From assembly GCF_003337555.1 (NCBI RefSeq), contig NZ_QPJK01000008.1, forward strand, positions 372,001 to 436,000: a stretch of 64,000 bases of DNA, read 5' to 3'. Position numbers and translations under genes: made by a program. Below, piece by piece: positions 34,624-43,749 of the stretch. The notes below the pieces were generated by a model. That model saw only the letters and a list, made by a program, of their open reading frames with translations, was not told the DNA's origin and made no database searches. The stretch is from Pseudorhodoferax soli. Its GTDB lineage: Bacteria > Pseudomonadota > Gammaproteobacteria > Burkholderiales > Burkholderiaceae_C. Every line of letters begins with the position of its first letter. Position 1 is the first letter of the stretch.

Positions 34624-36969
34624 ATGCCGTCCAGCCCCCCGTTCGTCGCGCCACCCGCGCCACCCGCGTCACCTGTGCCGCGCGGGTTGGACTGGATCGA
34701 CGACCCCGAAGAATGGGCCGCGTTCAGCCGCCCGTCAGGCGACCATGGCAGCGGTGTCTGGGAGTCCAGCCTGGCCATCGAAGGCATGACCTGCGCCGCC
34801 TGCGCACTGGCGGTCGAGGACGCGCTGCGCGCCGTGCCCGGCGTGCTGGCGGCCGAGGTCGGCGCGGCCAGCCGGCGTGCGCGGGTGGTCTGGCGCGCGG
34901 GCCGGGCTCCGCCCTCGCAATGGCTGGCCGCAGTGCGCCAGGCCGGCTACCGCGGGCTGCCGCTGGCCGATCTCGCGCTGCGCGCCGAACGCCGGCGCGA
35001 CGCACGGCTGGTGCTGTGGCGCTGGCTCGTGGCCGGGCTGTGCATGATGCAGGTCATGATGTACGCCTGGCCCGCGTACACCACGGCGCCGGGCGAGATC
35101 TCGGCCGATGCGCAGGCGCTGCTGCGCTGGGCTTCCTGGGTGCTGAGCCTGCCCGTCATGCTGTTCTCGTGCGGGCCGTTCTTCCGCGCTGCGCTGCGCG
35201 ACCTGCGGCGGCGCCGCGTGGGCATGGACACGCCGGTCACGCTGGGCATCCTCATCACCTTCGTCGTCAGCAGCTGGGGCACCTTCGAGCCGGACGGCAT
35301 CTTCGGTGCCGAGGTGTATTTCGATTCGCTGACCATGTTCGTCTTCTTCCTGCTCGGCAGCCGCTGGCTGGAAGAGCGGCTGCGCGACCGCACCGGCGGC
35401 GCGCTCGATCTGCTGCTGCAGCGCCTGCCCGACGGCGTGGAGCGCGAGCGGGCCGACGGTGCACGCGAGCAGGTGGCCGCCCACCGCGTGGCCGTGGGCG
35501 ACGTGCTGCACGTGCGGCCCGGCGAGGCCTTCGTGGCCGATGCGCTGGTGCTGGACGGGGAGACGTTGGTCGACGAGGCCCTGCTGTCCGGCGAGTCGCG
35601 CCCCGTGGCGCGCGGCCCGGGCGCGCGCGTGCTGGCCGGCAGCTACAACCTGGCGGCGGCCGTGCGCGTGCGCGTCACGGCCGCGGGCACCGACACGCGC
35701 TTCGCCGAGATCGCCGCGCTCATGGACGAAGCGGCGCGCTCGCGGCCGCGCCTGGCGCAGCTGGCCGACCGCATCGCGCGGCCTTTCCTGCTGCTGGTGC
35801 TGCTGGCGGCTGCTGGCGCGGCGCTGTTCTGGTGGCGCCACGACCCCGGCCATGCGCTCATGGTCGCCGTGGCCGTGCTGATCGTCACCTGCCCCTGCGC
35901 GCTCTCGCTGGCCACGCCGGCCGCGATGCTGGCCTGTGCCGGCGCCTTGGCGCGCCACGGCGTGCTGGTGCGCCGGTTGCAGGCGCTGGAAGCGCTGGCC
36001 CGGGTCGACACCGTGGTCTTCGACAAGACCGGCACGCTCACGCGCGACGCCCTCGTGGTGGGTGCGGTGCAGACGCGTGCCGGCATCGACCGCGCGCAGG
36101 CGCTGGGCATGGCGGCCGCGCTGGCCGCGCACTCGCTGCACCCGGCCTCGCGCACGCTGGCAGCGGCCGGGCGCGCCGGTGCGCACGAGGAGCAGTGGCA
36201 GGTGGCCGACCTCGCCGAGGAACCCGGCCTGGGCCTGCGCGGACGCCTGCTGCGCAACGGCTGGCCGTGGCCCGGCGCGCTGCGCCTGGGCTCGGCCGCG
36301 CACTGCGGCATCGCCGCACCGCCTGGCGCCGAGACCATGGTCTGGCTTGCCGACGAGCAGGGCATGCTGGCCTCCTTCGTGCTTCACGAGGACGTGCGCG
36401 CCGACGCGGCCGCCACGGTGCAGCGGCTCGCAGAGATGGGCGTGGCGGTGCAGCTGCTGTCGGGCGATGCGGACGCGGCCGTGGCGCGTGTGGCCGCGCA
36501 GCTGGGCATCGCCGAGGCGCGCGGCGGCTGCTCGCCCCAGCACAAGCTGCAGGCCCTGCGCGCGCTGCAGCGGCAGGGCCGCCACAGCGCCATGGTCGGC
36601 GATGGCCTCAACGACGGCCCGGTGCTGGCCGGTGCCGACGTGTCGTTCGCGTTCGGCCAGTCCGTGCCGCTGGCGCAGGCGCAGGCCGACTTCGTGGTGC
36701 CGGGCGGTGCACTCATGCGCGTGGCCGACACGCTCGCGCTGGCGCGCAAGACCATGGCCGTGGTGCGCCAGAACCTGGCCTGGGCCGCGCTCTACAACGC
36801 GGTCAGCGTGCCGCTGGCCGTGGCGGGCTGGATGCCGGCCTGGCTGGCCGGCCTGGGCATGGCGGCGAGTTCGTTGCTGGTCGTGCTCAATGCGCTGCGC
36901 CTGTCGGCCGCGCTGCCAGTCGGCGATGCCATGCCCGAGCCCATGCGGCTGGCTACCGAGAGCCGCTGA
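34624..36969 (+). CDS. ccoI: Cu+-translocating P1B-type ATPase for cbb3 oxidase assembly (CcoI/FixI type)
   Basis: 781 residues. A heavy-metal-associated domain with GMTCAAC (Cys57, Cys60), eight membrane helices, the CPC metal site (423-425), the phosphorylated aspartate in DKTGT (Asp467), the HP motif (HSLHP) and GDGLNDGPVL. The phosphatase loop reads SGES rather than TGES, common in this subgroup. The first 45 residues are a proline-rich extension. It exports Cu+ to the periplasmic side for the CuB centre of cbb3 oxidase. Next gene ccoS overlaps by one base, confirming CcoI over CopA. Confidence 0.93.
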   Translation: MPSSPPFVAPPAPPASPVPRGLDWIDDPEEWAAFSRPSGDHGSGVWESSLAIEGMTCAACALAVEDALRAVPGVLAAEVGAASRRARVVWRAGRAPPSQWLAAVRQAGYRGLPLADLALRAERRRDARLVLWRWLVAGLCMMQVMMYAWPAYTTAPGEISADAQALLRWASWVLSLPVMLFSCGPFFRAALRDLRRRRVGMDTPVTLGILITFVVSSWGTFEPDGIFGAEVYFDSLTMFVFFLLGSRWLEERLRDRTGGALDLLLQRLPDGVERERADGAREQVAAHRVAVGDVLHVRPGEAFVADALVLDGETLVDEALLSGESRPVARGPGARVLAGSYNLAAAVRVRVTAAGTDTRFAEIAALMDEAARSRPRLAQLADRIARPFLLLVLLAAAGAALFWWRHDPGHALMVAVAVLIVTCPCALSLATPAAMLACAGALARHGVLVRRLQALEALARVDTVVFDKTGTLTRDALVVGAVQTRAGIDRAQALGMAAALAAHSLHPASRTLAAAGRAGAHEEQWQVADLAEEPGLGLRGRLLRNGWPWPGALRLGSAAHCGIAAPPGAETMVWLADEQGMLASFVLHEDVRADAAATVQRLAEMGVAVQLLSGDADAAVARVAAQLGIAEARGGCSPQHKLQALRALQRQGRHSAMVGDGLNDGPVLAGADVSFAFGQSVPLAQAQADFVVPGGALMRVADTLALARKTMAVVRQNLAWAALYNAVSVPLAVAGWMPAWLAGLGMAASSLLVVLNALRLSAALPVGDAMPEPMRLATESR

Positions 36970-37103
36970 TGGACATCCTGTTCCTGCTGATCCCGCTGTC
37001 CGTCGTGTTGGTCTTCTGCATCCTCGGCGGCCTGTGGTGGGCCATCGAACGTGGCCAGTTCGAAGACATCGAGGCCGAGGGCGAGCGCATCCTGCGGGAC
37101 TGA
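36969..37103 (+). CDS. ccoS: cbb3 oxidase assembly protein CcoS
   Basis: 44 residues, starting in a TGATG overlap with ccoI. One membrane helix (ILFLLIPLSVVLVFCILGGLWW) followed by the short acidic tail GQFEDIEAEGERILRD, the standard CcoS form. Needed for insertion of haem b and copper into CcoN. In most genomes it lies next to ccoNOQP; here a reverse-strand gene intervenes. Confidence 0.93.
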   Translation: MDILFLLIPLSVVLVFCILGGLWWAIERGQFEDIEAEGERILRD

Positions 37104-37137
37104 CATGCGGCGCGCCAGGGCTGCACCGGCATGGGAT

Positions 37138-38391
37138 CTATTGCAGCCAAGGGCGGCACGGTCCTGGGGCTTCCGCGGGCGTTACGCGGCTCTCCACGTT
37201 GTACCTTGCGGGTGTCGACTTCTGGATCACATACCACATCGCGTGGTGGCTGTGCGAGACGGTTTTTCCCTTGCGCGGCGATAGCGCCGTTTCCGCAAAG
37301 CTGCTGTCGTCGAATGTGGGCCCCCAGACAAAGAAGCAAGCGGTGCGTGGCGCGCGGGCTTGCAGCGTCGCCACGAACCGGTTCAGCGATGTACTTCCGC
37401 TGAAGGAACAGCGTGTGAAGCGGGTGCCCACAAGGCGCGCGCCATCGAGCTGCGTGTTGTGGAAGTTGCAGTCCTCGAAGGCCAGCCATGACAGCCTTGC
37501 GCCTGCGAAGTTGGTTTCCTCGAAACGGATGCCGCGCGCGAAGCCCAGCGTCCAGCGCCCGCTCCAACTGACGCCGCCAAAGGTCTGCAGAGCTCGTTCG
37601 TCGGCGTATCCCGACAACTTGACCGTTGGCAACGCGAACACCACATTGGAGAGGTCAGCGCCGCGAACGGCCCGGTCCCGGTGGAACATGGCGTTGAGCA
37701 CATCGACGATCGCTTTGCCGTTGGTCTGCACGCGGTCCGCGAGTGCCTGGATGGCCGGTGCGTCGCTGTCCATGCGCTCCCAGGTGTCGAAATCCTCCGG
37801 CAACAACTTCGCCCCCTCGATCAACTGCTCCTGCAGTTGAAGATTGCTTTGCCGCAGCAGCGCGACGATGGCAAGCGATCCATGCTTGGCCAATGTGGCG
37901 ATGATGTGGCTGATGACCGTCGGGTTCTGCTCGATCTCCAACAGCGCCACCAGCAGTTGGGCCGCGTTGTCTCGATGGATAGGCGCTTGCGGCCCGAGAT
38001 AGGCCGAGAGCGTCGAGATCGCCGCCAGCTTTGAAGTGGGATTGGCATCGAAGAACTGGCGCTGCGCGGCGAAGAATGCCTCGCTGTGGCGCCTGCTGGA
38101 TTCTGCTTCATGCGCCGCTCGCTGCCCGTTCAGGGTCAACAGCAAACCGCCGACCGCGACCACGGCCGTCACCAACGTGCCGATGGTCTTCCAGCGCTCA
38201 AACGCGAATGCTCTTGCAGCACTTGCCTGGCTCGCGCTGAAGCTGCGTCTGGCGAGCCGAACATCAGCACCAATCTTGGCGATCTCGGCACGCAGCTTGC
38301 GCACCTCCATTGCCTTTTTCCTGCGGTCGAGGGTTGTCTCGTCCGCCGCGCCGGCGCTTGCGGATGGAACTTGCACTGGGTCGGCGTCCAT
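37138..38391 (-). CDS. pentapeptide-repeat-like membrane-anchored protein inserted in the cbb3 locus
   Basis: 417 residues. A charged N-terminal coil (RRKKAMEVRKLRAEIAKIGA), one membrane helix (about residues 72-92, TIGTLVTAVVAVGGLLLTL), a helical HEAT-like part (RDNAAQLLVALLEIEQNPTV), and a C-terminal third with pentapeptide-type A(D/N)LxX spacing: RGADLSNVVF, ETNFAGARLSWLAFEDCNF, LDGARLVGTRFTRCSF. GGGGAG-like ribosome site precedes the ATG. Hand count of one 60-base line gives 36 G/C against 45 in a line of ccoI, so base composition is lower than around it. Function unknown; likely an acquired gene. Confidence 0.8.
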   Translation of the reverse strand: MDADPVQVPSASAGAADETTLDRRKKAMEVRKLRAEIAKIGADVRLARRSFSASQASAARAFAFERWKTIGTLVTAVVAVGGLLLTLNGQRAAHEAESSRRHSEAFFAAQRQFFDANPTSKLAAISTLSAYLGPQAPIHRDNAAQLLVALLEIEQNPTVISHIIATLAKHGSLAIVALLRQSNLQLQEQLIEGAKLLPEDFDTWERMDSDAPAIQALADRVQTNGKAIVDVLNAMFHRDRAVRGADLSNVVFALPTVKLSGYADERALQTFGGVSWSGRWTLGFARGIRFEETNFAGARLSWLAFEDCNFHNTQLDGARLVGTRFTRCSFSGSTSLNRFVATLQARAPRTACFFVWGPTFDDSSFAETALSPRKGKTVSHSHHAMWYVIQKSTPARYNVESRVTPAEAPGPCRPWLQ

Positions 38392-38508
38392 GATTCTCCC
38401 CGTTGCGGCATGACACCTGGCAAGCGTACGGCATCCGATGCCATGGCGCATCTGCGCATCCGTCACAGAAGGCCGCTGCGCTGCCATCGTGTTCTCGCTC
38501 GCCCCCCC

Positions 38509-38522
38509 TTGACGTGCATCAA
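38509..38522. promoter_or_regulatory. FNR/ANR-like box upstream of ccoN
   Basis: TTGACGTGCATCAA matches TTGAT-n4-ATCAA in nine of ten fixed positions, centred 76 bases before the ccoN ATG. This is the expected site for oxygen-dependent control of ccoNOQP. Confidence 0.7.
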
Positions 38523-38591
38523 AGCGCTGCGCGCGCGCGTACCGGACACTGCTCTTCAGTGCTGAAAAAGCGTTCAAGAGAAGAGGCAGCG

Positions 38592-40034
38592 ATGGATCAA
38601 TCGACAAGCCCGGCCGCGGTCTACAACGACGCCGTCGTGCGCCAGTTTTCCGTGATGGCCGTGGTCTGGGGGGTGGTGGGCATGCTGGTCGGCGTCGTCA
38701 TCGCCGCGCAGCTGACATGGCCCGAACTGAACCTGGGCATCCCATGGCTCAGCTACGGCCGGCTGCGGCCGCTGCACACCAATGCGGTGATCTTCGCGTT
38801 CGGCGGGTGTGCGCTGTTCGGCACGGCCTACTACGTGGTGCAGCGCACCTGCCAGGTCCGGCTGTTCGGCGGCTGGCTGGCGTCGTTCACGTTCTGGGGC
38901 TGGCAGGCCGTGATCGTGGCCGCGGCCATCACGCTGCCGCTGGGCTACACCTCGGGCAAGGAATACGCCGAACTCGAATGGCCCATCGACATCCTGATCG
39001 CCGTGGTCTGGGTGTCCTACGCCATCGTGTTCTTCGGCACCATCGGCACGCGCAAGGTGCGCCACATCTACGTGGCCAACTGGTTCTACGGCGCCTTCAT
39101 CATCGCCGTGGCGCTGCTGCACATCGTCAACAGCGCGGCCATGCCCGCGAGCTTCTGGAAGAGCTACTCGGCCTACGCCGGCGTGCAGGACGCGATGGTG
39201 CAGTGGTGGTACGGCCACAACGCGGTGGGCTTCTTCCTCACCGCGGGCTTCCTCGGGATGATGTATTACTTCATCCCCAAGCAGGCCGAGCGCCCGGTCT
39301 ACAGCTACCGGCTGTCCATCGTCCACTTCTGGGCGCTGATCTTCACCTACATGTGGGCCGGCCCGCACCACCTGCACTACACGGCGCTGCCGGACTGGAC
39401 GCAGTCGGTCGGCATGGTGTTCTCGCTGATCCTGCTGGCGCCCAGCTGGGGCGGCATGATCAACGGCGTGATGACGCTGTCGGGCGCCTGGCACAAGCTG
39501 CGCGACGACCCGATCCTGCGCTTCCTGATCGTGGCCCTGTCGTTCTACGGCATGAGCACCTTCGAGGGGCCGATGATGTCGATCAAGACCGTCAACGCGC
39601 TCAGCCACTACACCGACTGGACGGTGGGCCACGTGCACTCGGGCGCGCTCGGCTGGGTCGGGCTCATCACCATGGGCAGCCTGTACTACCTGATCCCACG
39701 CCTGTTCGGCCAGAAGCAGATGTACAGCGTCAAGGCCATCGAGCTGCACTTCTGGAGCGCCACCATCGGCATCGTGCTGTACATCGCCGCGATGTGGATC
39801 GCCGGCGTGATGCAGGGGCTGATGTGGCGTGCCGTGAACACCGACGGCACGCTGACCTACACCTTCGCCGAATCCGTCAAGGCCACCTGGCCCTTCTACG
39901 CGGTGCGCCTGCTGGGCGGCCTGCTGTACCTGGGCGGCATGCTGGTGATGGCCTGGAACATGGTCATGACCATGCTCAACGCGCGGCCCGCCGCCGTCGC
40001 CATCCCGCTGCCCGCCGCGGCCGCGGCCCACTGA
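38592..40034 (+). CDS. ccoN: cbb3-type cytochrome c oxidase subunit I, CcoN
   Basis: 480 residues, 12 membrane helices. Ligands for haems and CuB are present: [11 protein letters not shown] (low-spin haem), [25 protein letters not shown] (CuB histidine pair) and [17 protein letters not shown]. It reduces oxygen to water with high affinity and pumps protons, allowing microaerobic respiration. The ATG is preceded by AGAGAAGAGG. Heads ccoNOQP; the FNR-like box lies upstream. Confidence 0.97.
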   Translation: MDQSTSPAAVYNDAVVRQFSVMAVVWGVVGMLVGVVIAAQLTWPELNLGIPWLSYGRLRPLHTNAVIFAFGGCALFGTAYYVVQRTCQVRLFGGWLASFTFWGWQAVIVAAAITLPLGYTSGKEYAELEWPIDILIAVVWVSYAIVFFGTIGTRKVRHIYVANWFYGAFIIAVALLHIVNSAAMPASFWKSYSAYAGVQDAMVQWWYGHNAVGFFLTAGFLGMMYYFIPKQAERPVYSYRLSIVHFWALIFTYMWAGPHHLHYTALPDWTQSVGMVFSLILLAPSWGGMINGVMTLSGAWHKLRDDPILRFLIVALSFYGMSTFEGPMMSIKTVNALSHYTDWTVGHVHSGALGWVGLITMGSLYYLIPRLFGQKQMYSVKAIELHFWSATIGIVLYIAAMWIAGVMQGLMWRAVNTDGTLTYTFAESVKATWPFYAVRLLGGLLYLGGMLVMAWNMVMTMLNARPAAVAIPLPAAAAAH

Positions 40035-40055
40035 CATCCACGCACGAGAACAACC

Positions 40056-40679
40056 ATGTCGCAGAACCTCGACAAGCCGGGCACGCACGAGAAGATCGAG
40101 ACCAACAACTTCCTCATGATCGTGCTGATCCTGCTGGTGCTGCTGGTCGGCGGACTCGTGGAGATCGTGCCGCTGTTCTTCCAGCGCACCACCACGGTGG
40201 CGATCGAAGGCGTCAAGCCCTACACCGGGCTGCAGCTGGCCGGCCGCGACGTCTACCTGCGCGAGGGCTGCTACAACTGCCACTCGCAGATGATCCGCCC
40301 GCTGCAGGCCGAGACGCTGCGCTACGGCCACCATTCGCTGGCCGGCGAGTTCGTCTACGACCACCCGTTCCAGTGGGGCAGCAAGCGCACCGGCCCCGAC
40401 CTGCACCGCGTTGGCGGCAAGTACAACGACGAGTGGCACCGCATCCATTTGATGAACCCACGCGACGTGGTGCCCGAATCCAACATGCCGGCCTACGCCT
40501 GGCTGGACAAGGCCACCATCGACGGCGAGCAGCTGGCCGCCAACATGCGCGCGCTGCGCCGCCTGGGCGTGCCGTACAGCGACGAGGAGGTCGCCAAGGC
40601 GCCTGCGGACGTGAAGGGCAGGACCGAGATGGAGGCCACGATCGCCTACCTGCAATCCCTTGGTCTGGCCGTGAAGTAG
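40056..40679 (+). CDS. ccoO: cbb3-type cytochrome c oxidase subunit II, CcoO
   Basis: 207 residues: one N-terminal membrane anchor ([21 protein letters not shown]) and a periplasmic mono-haem cytochrome c domain with CYNCH (about residues 71-75) and methionine ligand region [10 protein letters not shown]. It passes electrons from CcoP to CcoN. Starts 21 bases after ccoN. Confidence 0.97.
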   Translation: MSQNLDKPGTHEKIETNNFLMIVLILLVLLVGGLVEIVPLFFQRTTTVAIEGVKPYTGLQLAGRDVYLREGCYNCHSQMIRPLQAETLRYGHHSLAGEFVYDHPFQWGSKRTGPDLHRVGGKYNDEWHRIHLMNPRDVVPESNMPAYAWLDKATIDGEQLAANMRALRRLGVPYSDEEVAKAPADVKGRTEMEATIAYLQSLGLAVK

Positions 40680-40688
40680 AGGCGAGCC

Positions 40689-40826
40689 ATGGACATCAAC
40701 ACCCTGCGTTCCGTGGCCACCGTGGCCTCGTTCATCGCTTTCGTCGCGATCTGGGCCTGGGCCTGGTCGCGCGGCAACCGGCAGTCGTTCGACGAGGCAG
40801 CGCATCTGCCTTTCGAGCAGGAGTAA
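40689..40826 (+). CDS. ccoQ: cbb3-type oxidase subunit CcoQ
   Basis: 45 residues, MDINTLRSVATVASFIAFVA followed by IWAWAWSRGNRQSFDEAAHL and PFEQE. One membrane helix and a short polar tail, the standard CcoQ form, in its canonical place between ccoO (9 bases upstream) and ccoP (9 bases downstream). It stabilises the oxidase complex. Ribosome site GAGG-like, 7 bases before the ATG. Confidence 0.93.
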   Translation: MDINTLRSVATVASFIAFVAIWAWAWSRGNRQSFDEAAHLPFEQE

Positions 40827-40835
40827 GAGGACACC

Positions 40836-41735
40836 ATGAGCGATTTCACAAGCGGCTTCTGGTCGATCGCGATCATTGCCGTGACCCTGGGCGGCATCCT
40901 GGCCTGCGTGCTGCTGCTGTGGGGCGCCGGCAAGGCGCGCGTCTCGCCGACCGGCGACAACACCACGGGCCATGTCTGGGACGGCGACCTGCGCGAGATG
41001 AACAACCCGCTGCCGCGCTGGTGGGTCTGGATGTTCGTCATCACCGTGGTGTTCGGCGTGCTCTACCTGGTGCTGTACCCCGGCCTGGGCGACAAGCCCG
41101 GCACGCTGAACTGGAGCTCGTCCGGCGAGCACGCGGCCGATGTGGCCAAGCACCAAGCCACGACGGCGCAGGTCTATGCGAAGTACGCCGCGATGCCCGT
41201 GCCCGAGATCGCCAGGGACGCGCAGGCCCAGGCGATCGGCGAGCGTCTGTTCATGAACAACTGCGCCCAGTGCCACGGCTCGGACGCACGCGGCAGCAAG
41301 GGCTTCCCGAACCTCGCGGACGGTGACTGGCTCTGGGGCGGCGAGCCTTCGGTGATCGCCGAGACCATCGCCAAGGGCCGCATCGGCAGCATGCCGCCCA
41401 TGGCCGCGGCCGTGGGCACGCCCGACGATGTGCGCAACGTGGCGCACTACGTGCTGAGCCTGTCGAATGGCCCGCACGACTCGGTGCGCGCCGCGCTGGG
41501 CAAGTCCAAGTTCACGGCCTGCGCGGCCTGCCACGGCAGCAACGGCAAGGGCAATCCGCTGCTGGGCGCGCCCAACCTGACCGACGACATCTGGCTGCAC
41601 GGCTGGGGCGAGGAGGCCATCGTGGCGATGGTCAACAACGGCAAGACCAACCAGATGCCAGCGCAGGAAGGCAAGTTCAGCGCGGAGCAGATCCGGGTGC
41701 TGGCCTCCTATGTGTGGGGGCTGTCCAACCGCTGA
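40836..41735 (+). CDS. ccoP: cbb3-type cytochrome c oxidase subunit III, CcoP
   Basis: 299 residues. Two N-terminal membrane helices, then two class I cytochrome c domains with haem sites CAQCH (about residue 143) and CAACH (about 231). The linker DGDLREMNNPLPRWWVWMF is a family signature. It accepts electrons from soluble cytochromes. The di-haem form is standard. Confidence 0.97.
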   Translation: MSDFTSGFWSIAIIAVTLGGILACVLLLWGAGKARVSPTGDNTTGHVWDGDLREMNNPLPRWWVWMFVITVVFGVLYLVLYPGLGDKPGTLNWSSSGEHAADVAKHQATTAQVYAKYAAMPVPEIARDAQAQAIGERLFMNNCAQCHGSDARGSKGFPNLADGDWLWGGEPSVIAETIAKGRIGSMPPMAAAVGTPDDVRNVAHYVLSLSNGPHDSVRAALGKSKFTACAACHGSNGKGNPLLGAPNLTDDIWLHGWGEEAIVAMVNNGKTNQMPAQEGKFSAEQIRVLASYVWGLSNR

Positions 41736-41805
41736 GCCTGCCATGGGCACCGCCGGGCCGGCCCCGGGTGCTCGCATGGCAGCGCGTCAGCGTGGAGGTA
41801 CTTCA

Positions 41806-43227
41806 GTGAACACCGAGCGCAAGGTCATCCCCATCCAGCCCGATCCCGCGCTGATTCCCCTGTTCGAGGCCCAGAGGACGGTCTACCCGCGCACTGTCGC
41901 CGGCTTCTTCCAGCACTGGCGCTGGGCGTTCGTGTGGCTCACGCAGCTGGCCTTCTACGGTACCGCCTGGCTGCAGTGGGGCGAGCGGCAGGCGCTGCTG
42001 TTCGACCTCGAGGCGCGGCGCTTCTACATCTTCGGCCTGGTGCTGTACCCGCAGGACTTCATCTACCTCGCCGGCCTGTTGGTGATCTCTGCGCTGGCGC
42101 TGTTCCTGTTCACGGCCGTGGCTGGCCGGCTGTGGTGCGGCTTCTCGTGCCCGCAAACGGTCTACACCGAGATCTTCCTGTGGATCGAACGTCGGATCGA
42201 GGGCGACCGCGCCGCGCGCATGAAGCTCGACGCGGCGCCCCTGTCGCTGGAGAAGCTGGTCAAGAAGTGGTTCAAGCACATCGCCTGGACCGTCTTCGCG
42301 CTCTGGACCGGTTTCAGCTTCGTCGGCTACTTCACCCCGATTCGCGCACTGGCGATGTCCTTCATCACCACCACGATGGGGCCGTGGGAGGTCTTCTGGG
42401 TGCTGTTCTACGGCCTGGCCACCTATGGCAATGCGGGCTTCCTGCGCGAGCAGGTCTGCAAGTACATGTGCCCCTACGCGCGCTTCCAGAGCGCGATGTT
42501 CGACCGCGACACGCTGATCGTGAGCTACGACGCGGCGCGCGGTGAGCCGCGCGGCAGCCGGCCACGCAGCGCCGACCCGACGGCGCGCGGGCTGGGCGCG
42601 TGCATCGATTGCACGCTGTGCGTGCAGGTCTGTCCGACCGGCATCGACATCCGCCAGGGCCTGCAGTACGAGTGCATCGGTTGCGGCGCCTGTGCCGACG
42701 TTTGCGATGGCGTGATGGACAAGATGGGCTACGCGCCCGGCCTCGTCAGGTTCACCACGCAGCAGGGCCTGGCCCAGGGCTGGAGCCGCGCGCAGATCTG
42801 GCGCCGCGTGTTGCGCCCGCGCGTGCTGGTGTACGCGGCCGTGCTGCTGGCGATCTCGCTGGGCCTGGCCGTGAGCCTGGCGCTGCGCACGCCGTTCAAG
42901 GTGGACGTGGTGCGCGACCGCGGTGCCATGGCCCGGATCGTGGCCGGTGGCGCCATCGAGAACGTCTACCGGCTGCAGATCATGAACGCCACCGAATCGC
43001 ACCAGCGCTTCGCCATCGCCGCGAGCGGCCTGCCGGGCCTGGTCGTGACCTCCGAGCCCGAGGTCGAGGTGGACGCCACGGCCTCACGCTGGGTCGCCGT
43101 GCGGCTGCAACTGCCGCACCAGCAGGGCGCGGCGGCAGGCGGCTCGCATCCCATCCATTTCGAGCTGCGCATGCTGGACGGCGACGCCCGCGTGCGCGAG
43201 AAGTCCGTGTTCTTGATTCCCCGGTGA
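41806..43227 (+). CDS. ccoG: cytochrome c oxidase accessory protein CcoG (FixG)
   Basis: 473 residues, about five membrane helices and two cytoplasmic [4Fe-4S] clusters (CIDCTLCVQVCPTGID and CIGCGACADVCDGVMD), plus a C-terminal Ig-like FixG domain. CcoG reduces Cu2+ to Cu+ for oxidase assembly. The GTG start is chosen because GGAGG lies 7 bases upstream and MNTERKVIPI-like ends are usual; in-frame ATGs 10 and 21 codons earlier lack a ribosome site. Confidence 0.93.
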   Translation: MNTERKVIPIQPDPALIPLFEAQRTVYPRTVAGFFQHWRWAFVWLTQLAFYGTAWLQWGERQALLFDLEARRFYIFGLVLYPQDFIYLAGLLVISALALFLFTAVAGRLWCGFSCPQTVYTEIFLWIERRIEGDRAARMKLDAAPLSLEKLVKKWFKHIAWTVFALWTGFSFVGYFTPIRALAMSFITTTMGPWEVFWVLFYGLATYGNAGFLREQVCKYMCPYARFQSAMFDRDTLIVSYDAARGEPRGSRPRSADPTARGLGACIDCTLCVQVCPTGIDIRQGLQYECIGCGACADVCDGVMDKMGYAPGLVRFTTQQGLAQGWSRAQIWRRVLRPRVLVYAAVLLAISLGLAVSLALRTPFKVDVVRDRGAMARIVAGGAIENVYRLQIMNATESHQRFAIAASGLPGLVVTSEPEVEVDATASRWVAVRLQLPHQQGAAAGGSHPIHFELRMLDGDARVREKSVFLIPR

Positions 43228-43238
43228 AGGAGACTTCG

Positions 43239-43493
43239 ATGCAAGCACAAGCACGACAACAAGCCCGTCCCGCACGGCCCTGGTGGCGCTACGGCATGGT
43301 GTGGATGGTGATCGGCGGCCCGTTGGTGGTCGTGGTGGCCGGCATCGCGACGGCGGTGATCGCCTTCCGCGGTGCCGACCCGGTGGTCCGGCCGGCCCCG
43401 GCCCAGGTGGCGGCCGAAGAGGCCTTCGACCTGCAGCCCGCCATGGCCGGGCGCAACCACGCGGCGACCGGCAGCGTGCCGGCGCCGCGCTGA
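43239..43493 (+). CDS. short FixH/CcoH-like membrane protein
   Basis: 84 residues with one membrane helix (WWRYGMVWMVIGGPLVVVVAG, about 16-42) and a short periplasmic tail. AAGGAG precedes the ATG 11 bases after ccoG, the place of fixH/ccoH. Full FixH proteins are about twice as long with a periplasmic beta domain; only the anchor and a stub are present, a form seen in related betaproteobacteria. Probably helps CcoI or CcoNOQP assembly. Confidence 0.7.
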   Translation: MQAQARQQARPARPWWRYGMVWMVIGGPLVVVVAGIATAVIAFRGADPVVRPAPAQVAAEEAFDLQPAMAGRNHAATGSVPAPR

Positions 43494-43503
43494 GGGCGGC
43501 GCG

Positions 43504-43749
43504 GTGGCAGTGCGGTATGGGATGTGGATCGCCTGGCCGGCCTTCCTGGCCGCCGGCGTGCTGGAGATCATCGTGTTCGCGCTGGTCGACCCGCACGACC
43601 TGCACTGGCTGGGCCGTGCGCTCGACTGGTCGGCGATGGCGGTCTACACCGCGAGCTTCTTCGCGTTCTGGGCGGTGGCGATGGCCGGCAGCGCGCTCAC
43701 GCTGCTGCTGGCCACGCCGCAGTACCTCAGTGGCAGACCTGGGGATTGA
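43504..43749 (+). CDS. small hypothetical membrane protein, cbb3 cluster
   Basis: 81 residues from GTG; the ATG six codons on is the alternative. Two membrane helices (WPAFLAAGVLEIIVFALV and MAVYTASFFAFWAVAMAGSALTLLL split by a loop), ending in a polar LSGRPGD tail. It follows the FixH-like gene by 10 bases and its last 23 bases overlap the convergent fnr gene. The family is not recognised; linkage suggests a role in oxidase assembly. Confidence 0.7.
   Translation: MAVRYGMWIAWPAFLAAGVLEIIVFALVDPHDLHWLGRALDWSAMAVYTASFFAFWAVAMAGSALTLLLATPQYLSGRPGD

Noticed and set aside
40689-40826. Idea that ccoQ is missing from the oxidase operon
   Set aside because: A 45-codon frame with the right helix and tail lies between ccoO and ccoP; it is just short.
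38574-41777. Long antisense frame across ccoNOQP
   Set aside because: Runs through four well-defined genes; translation is His/Val/Gln-rich without any family match.
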